From positions 14,132-78,131 of the forward strand of contig CAZROW010000003.1 in NCBI GenBank assembly GCA_964601805.1: a DNA stretch of 64,000 nucleotides, given 5' to 3'. Both the position numbers and the translations under genes were made by a program. Below the pieces are notes generated by a model. That model did no database searches, was not told where the DNA came from, and saw only the letters and a program-made list of their open reading frames with translations. Below, piece by piece: positions 61,821 to 64,000 of the stretch (positions are counted from its first letter, which is position 1; each line of letters begins with the position of its first letter). The DNA comes from Eutrophocola sp964601805. Its GTDB lineage: Bacteria > Pseudomonadota > Gammaproteobacteria > Pseudomonadales > Pseudohongiellaceae.

Positions 61821-62654
61821 TTGCAACCAGATTCCGAAGATTTCGCCAAGATCAATAATTTCTATCGCTGGATCAGGGATTACCTGGCAGACCTCTCACA
61901 GGCTGAAGATGGCGAACTCAGTCATGCCATCAACTTTGGCTACTGGGAAGACGATTGCAGCAACCTGTTTGAAGCGCAGATGGCTTTTTTCAGGCTGGTC
62001 TGCTCCATGCTGGCGCCCCTGACGGCTGACGATCATGGCGTTGAAATTGGCTGCGGCATCGGCGGCTATGCCATGCGCCTGCTCCAGCAATATCCGGTTG
62101 AGCTGACCTGTTACGACCTGCTGGAAGAGCATCTTGACCTGACACGGCAGTATGCTGACGCCCATGGGGTGGCAGACCGGCTCAACACTATCCAGGGAAA
62201 TTCCATGCACATGGCAGATTTTGCCGATGATGCCCTGGACTTCATGTACTGCGTGGAGTCGTCATTTCACTATGATGAAAAGCAGAAGTTTTTCAATGAA
62301 GTGCACCGCGTACTCAAACCTGGTGCCACGTTTGTTTATGCCGATATCAGCTGTGAAGATGTCTCAAGGATCACGTTCAAATCCGGCAACCACTTTTCCG
62401 CCAGGGCAGAACTTGATGCCTATATCACCAATGCCGGCCTGAAGATTGCGCAGCACCGGGATATTGGTCCGCAGGTCTATGTCCCCCTGCAACGCTATAC
62501 CGAGTATTTCAATGATGAATTGCTGCAGGCACCAGCCGGCTCTGACAAGGCTAAGGTCGGCAAGTACTGGGATCTTGTGCTGAATAATTACACCAAGCTG
62601 CTCAAGCAGGGCTTGATGGGGTACCAGGTTTATCAGGTTCGCAAGGAAGGGTGA
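61821..62654 (+). CDS. Class I SAM-dependent methyltransferase
   Basis: 277 residues starting with TTG at 61821 (AGGA seven bases upstream; no ATG is available before residue ~54). Motif I is VEIGCGIGGYAMRLL (74-88), with an acidic motif II in YDLLEEHLDL and post-I text LDFMYCVESSFHYDE. The C-terminal part (~190-270) is an accessory domain with no known name. It resembles the UbiE/sterol-methyltransferase-like group acting on small molecules or lipids. The last codons (KEG, then TGA) lie inside the AAGGGAC heptamer array of composite 5. Confidence 0.8.
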   Translation: MQPDSEDFAKINNFYRWIRDYLADLSQAEDGELSHAINFGYWEDDCSNLFEAQMAFFRLVCSMLAPLTADDHGVEIGCGIGGYAMRLLQQYPVELTCYDLLEEHLDLTRQYADAHGVADRLNTIQGNSMHMADFADDALDFMYCVESSFHYDEKQKFFNEVHRVLKPGATFVYADISCEDVSRITFKSGNHFSARAELDAYITNAGLKIAQHRDIGPQVYVPLQRYTEYFNDELLQAPAGSDKAKVGKYWDLVLNNYTKLLKQGLMGYQVYQVRKEG

Positions 62655-62753
62655 AAAGGGACAAGGAGCAAGGAGCAAGGAACAAGGAACGACACGTTGG
62701 ATCGTAACCAAATCCCGTAGGTCGGGATAGGCTCGAAGAGCCGTTTCCCGACG
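62651..62753. repeat. Composite repeat 5: heptamer array, box and family-B REP with compensatory changes
   Basis: Five heptamers (AAGGGAC-AAGGAGC-AAGGAGC-AAGGAAC-AAGGAAC) run into GACACGTTGG, then a ~16-base spacer, then REP-B 62717-62753. In this copy the inner stem reads GGCTC-GAA-GAGCC instead of GGCGC-..-GCGCC, so pairing is preserved though both sides changed. No clear family-C partner follows. Confidence 0.87.
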
Positions 62754-62811
62754 TGAGCGTTTATACTAACCTGGAATGTTCGGTGTCGAATAACTGATTA
62801 AGGTTGAACTG

Positions 62812-63717
62812 ATGGGGATGCTTGCCGCAATCCGTTTCAAACTCATGTTTGCCTGGGTTGCCTTCCTACGGCGTTTTCTTTCCTATGCTTCAGGCAACAG
62901 TGTTGCATCACGCACGGTTTATTTCTTGCATCCTGCAATAGCCCGCCAGAAAGCTGCTTTTGTCGATGGTCTCAATGCTGTCCTGAACGATGCAGGTATT
63001 GCAGATTCTGCCTGGAGACGTCATAAGAACCTGGTCGGTGTCACCCGCTTGCAAGGCAGTTACTACTCGCAGTCCGATACTACCTGGATCAGGCAATGTG
63101 AAGTGGAAATAGACGGAGCCGAACATGTGCATGCGGCCCACGCCCAGAGTAAAGGCGTGCTGACCATGACCTATCACCACCATTTCAACATGCTTTTCTG
63201 TAACCTGCTTGGCCGGCTCAATCTGCCGATCACGATCATTGCCATGGATGCCAGGGACAATGCCCGCTACCAGAAATTTGGTCACCGCATAGACCGCATC
63301 TATTCCCATGCAGAAAAGCTGCTCAATGGCGGCACGATTATCCTGGTCAAACCGAACAGCCCGGTACGTCCCATCCTGCGCGCGTTTGAAAACAATCACC
63401 TGGTTATCACGGCAAACGACTTTCCCGAAGTCTTCGACGACAAGAATCGCAAGGATTTTCCCTTCCTTGGTAAATCCCTGTCCTGCCCTACGGGGACAGT
63501 AAAACTGGCTGTCAAAAAACAGATCCCAATCGTGGCCGGCTACCTGACCTGGCTGGGCGGCAAACGTTTTCGCCTGGTCATCCGCCCGGTCAGCGACGGC
63601 TCACCAGAGATGAAAGTAAAGACCGCCATGGCCAACTATCTCGGTATTCTGGAAGAGATGGTTAAGAACGAACCCGGGTTGTGGGAGGGGTGGAAGTGGA
63701 TGCAGCGGAAAGATTAA
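62812..63717 (+). CDS. LpxL/HtrB-like acyltransferase-superfamily protein
   Basis: A 301-residue protein resembling LpxL/HtrB acyltransferases in size and layout. It has an N-terminal hydrophobic segment, TMTYHHHFNMLFCNLLGRL where the HX4D/E catalytic motif should be, and LVITANDFPEVFDDKNRKDF and PTGTVKLAVKKQIPIVAGYL in place of the usual later blocks. The acidic residue four after His is missing here (HHFNM), so activity as a classical acyltransferase is doubtful. AAGG precedes the ATG. It follows the methyltransferase gene on the same strand across composite 5. Function unknown beyond the fold. Confidence 0.55.
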   Translation: MGMLAAIRFKLMFAWVAFLRRFLSYASGNSVASRTVYFLHPAIARQKAAFVDGLNAVLNDAGIADSAWRRHKNLVGVTRLQGSYYSQSDTTWIRQCEVEIDGAEHVHAAHAQSKGVLTMTYHHHFNMLFCNLLGRLNLPITIIAMDARDNARYQKFGHRIDRIYSHAEKLLNGGTIILVKPNSPVRPILRAFENNHLVITANDFPEVFDDKNRKDFPFLGKSLSCPTGTVKLAVKKQIPIVAGYLTWLGGKRFRLVIRPVSDGSPEMKVKTAMANYLGILEEMVKNEPGLWEGWKWMQRKD

Positions 63718-63771
63718 GTGGATCGGTTGGAAGGGGGTAGCGATCAGGTGTGGGTGTGCTTGAAGGTTTTC

Positions 63772-63803
63772 GATAAAGGGATAAAGGGATAAAAGGATAA
63801 AGG
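63772..63803 (+). repeat. GATAAAGG octamer array
   Basis: Four 8-bp units (GATAAAGG, GATAAAGG, GATAAAAG, GATAAAGG). They are the inverse of the CCCTTTAT array at the window end. Confidence 0.85.
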
Positions 63804-63956
63804 GCAAGCGGTTCAGGTTGGCGTTTTTTGCAAGTAGATGCTTTGCCATTCAAAAGGCTGAATTTCTTACAATAAACGGTTAATGAATTTTTTTCGTGAA
63901 AATAAAATTAAACCTGAATAAATTATCTGAATCCTCAGGAATCGCTGTACCGTAGG

Positions 63957-64000
63957 CCCTTTATCCCTTTATCCCTTTATCCCTTTATCCCTTTATCCCT
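63957..64000 (+). repeat. CCCTTTAT octamer array (cut by window end)
   Basis: More than five perfect 8-bp units continue to the last base. They start after CGTAGG, which resembles the GTAG REP head. Confidence 0.9.

Larger units (their letters stand above)
63718..64000. other. Terminal intergenic region with inverted octamer arrays
   Basis: About 283 bases with no gene. The left array has GATAAAGG-type octamers (63772-63803) and the right has CCCTTTAT octamers (63957-64000, running off the window). The AT-rich stretch between them has no clear promoter. Confidence 0.55.

Noticed and set aside
46391..62753. Heptamer arrays as CRISPR
   Set aside because: Units are 7 bp with no unique spacers and no cas genes nearby. 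They are simple tandem repeats.
1..64000. Insertion sequences, prophage or integrases
   Set aside because: No transposase, integrase or phage structural gene was found. Repeats seen are REP-like and simple arrays only; the lambda P-like gene has no phage neighbours.

Overview
The window reads as chromosomal DNA from an aerobic, probably marine gammaproteobacterium. The support is the classic gammaproteobacterial gene order ettA / glyA-nrdR-ribD-ribE-ribB-ribH-nusB-thiL-pgpA, a BaeSR-like two-component pair, Lhr, and tkt / pgk / fba close together. A large TonB-dependent receptor, a 2-oxoacid:ferredoxin oxidoreductase (KorAB), a PQQ alcohol dehydrogenase and several aromatic-ring enzymes point to an oligotrophic heterotroph. 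The genus cannot be fixed from sequence alone. A run of exactly 100 N at 22422-22521 shows this is a scaffold, and the gap falls inside a simple repeat. No rRNA, tRNA, CRISPR array, prophage or intact insertion sequence was seen.

Layout. 1-1069: three small exported-protein genes on the minus strand (one cut by the window edge). 1526-4546: TonB-dependent receptor. 4996-7949: korA-korB, divergent from an LctP-family lactate/glycolate permease (8406-10196) and a membrane-anchored DsbA-like protein. 11057-14583: BaeS/BaeR-like sensor and regulator followed by an MltB-type lytic transglycosylase. 14755-20590: Lhr helicase and a membrane diguanylate cyclase. 20673-22387: a zinc dehydrogenase divergent from a lambda-P-like protein. 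22636-31878: ettA, then the riboflavin/NusB/ThiL/PgpA operon. 31998-33032: a predicted beta-solenoid secreted protein. 33552-39934: aldehyde dehydrogenase, a LigM/DesA-like THF-dependent demethylase, a secreted carboxymuconolactone-decarboxylase-like protein, and an unrecognised secreted protein behind a DoxX-DoxX-DUF805-like membrane fusion. 41073-46328: an ABC-2 exporter operon (its ATPase gene carries a frameshift) and a lipoprotein quinohaemoprotein alcohol dehydrogenase. 46564-52588: metallopeptidase, AhpD-like protein, 2OG-Fe(II) oxygenase, phosphate transporter, LigB-type dioxygenase and a Rieske oxygenase. 52850-55507: metK-ahcY (SAM cycle). 56130-61689: tkt, a sulfotransferase-like gene, pgk and fba. 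61821-63717: a methyltransferase and an LpxL-like acyltransferase.

The most distinctive thing in the window is its repeat DNA. Two families of GTAG-headed hairpins with the anatomy of RAYT-associated REP sequences lie between genes: a GTAGGCCGGAAATGGC type, mostly as inverted pairs, and a GTAGGTCGGGATAGGCGC type. In four of its five copies the second type is preceded by a tandem 7-bp purine array (AAGGAAC-like), and a GACACGT-like box plus a short spacer lies before the hairpin. The arrays or hairpins abut or overlap stop codons of tkt, pgk, the methyltransferase and the LigB gene. No RAYT gene lies in the window. I read these composites as a mobile or mobilised repeat system inserted at gene ends; its origin and function cannot be told from here.

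Metabolic reading (inference): oxidation of alcohols, aldehydes and methoxylated aromatics feeding C1 units to folate (GlyA, LigM-like) and the SAM cycle (MetK, AhcY), with KorAB as a ferredoxin-linked 2-oxoacid oxidase.
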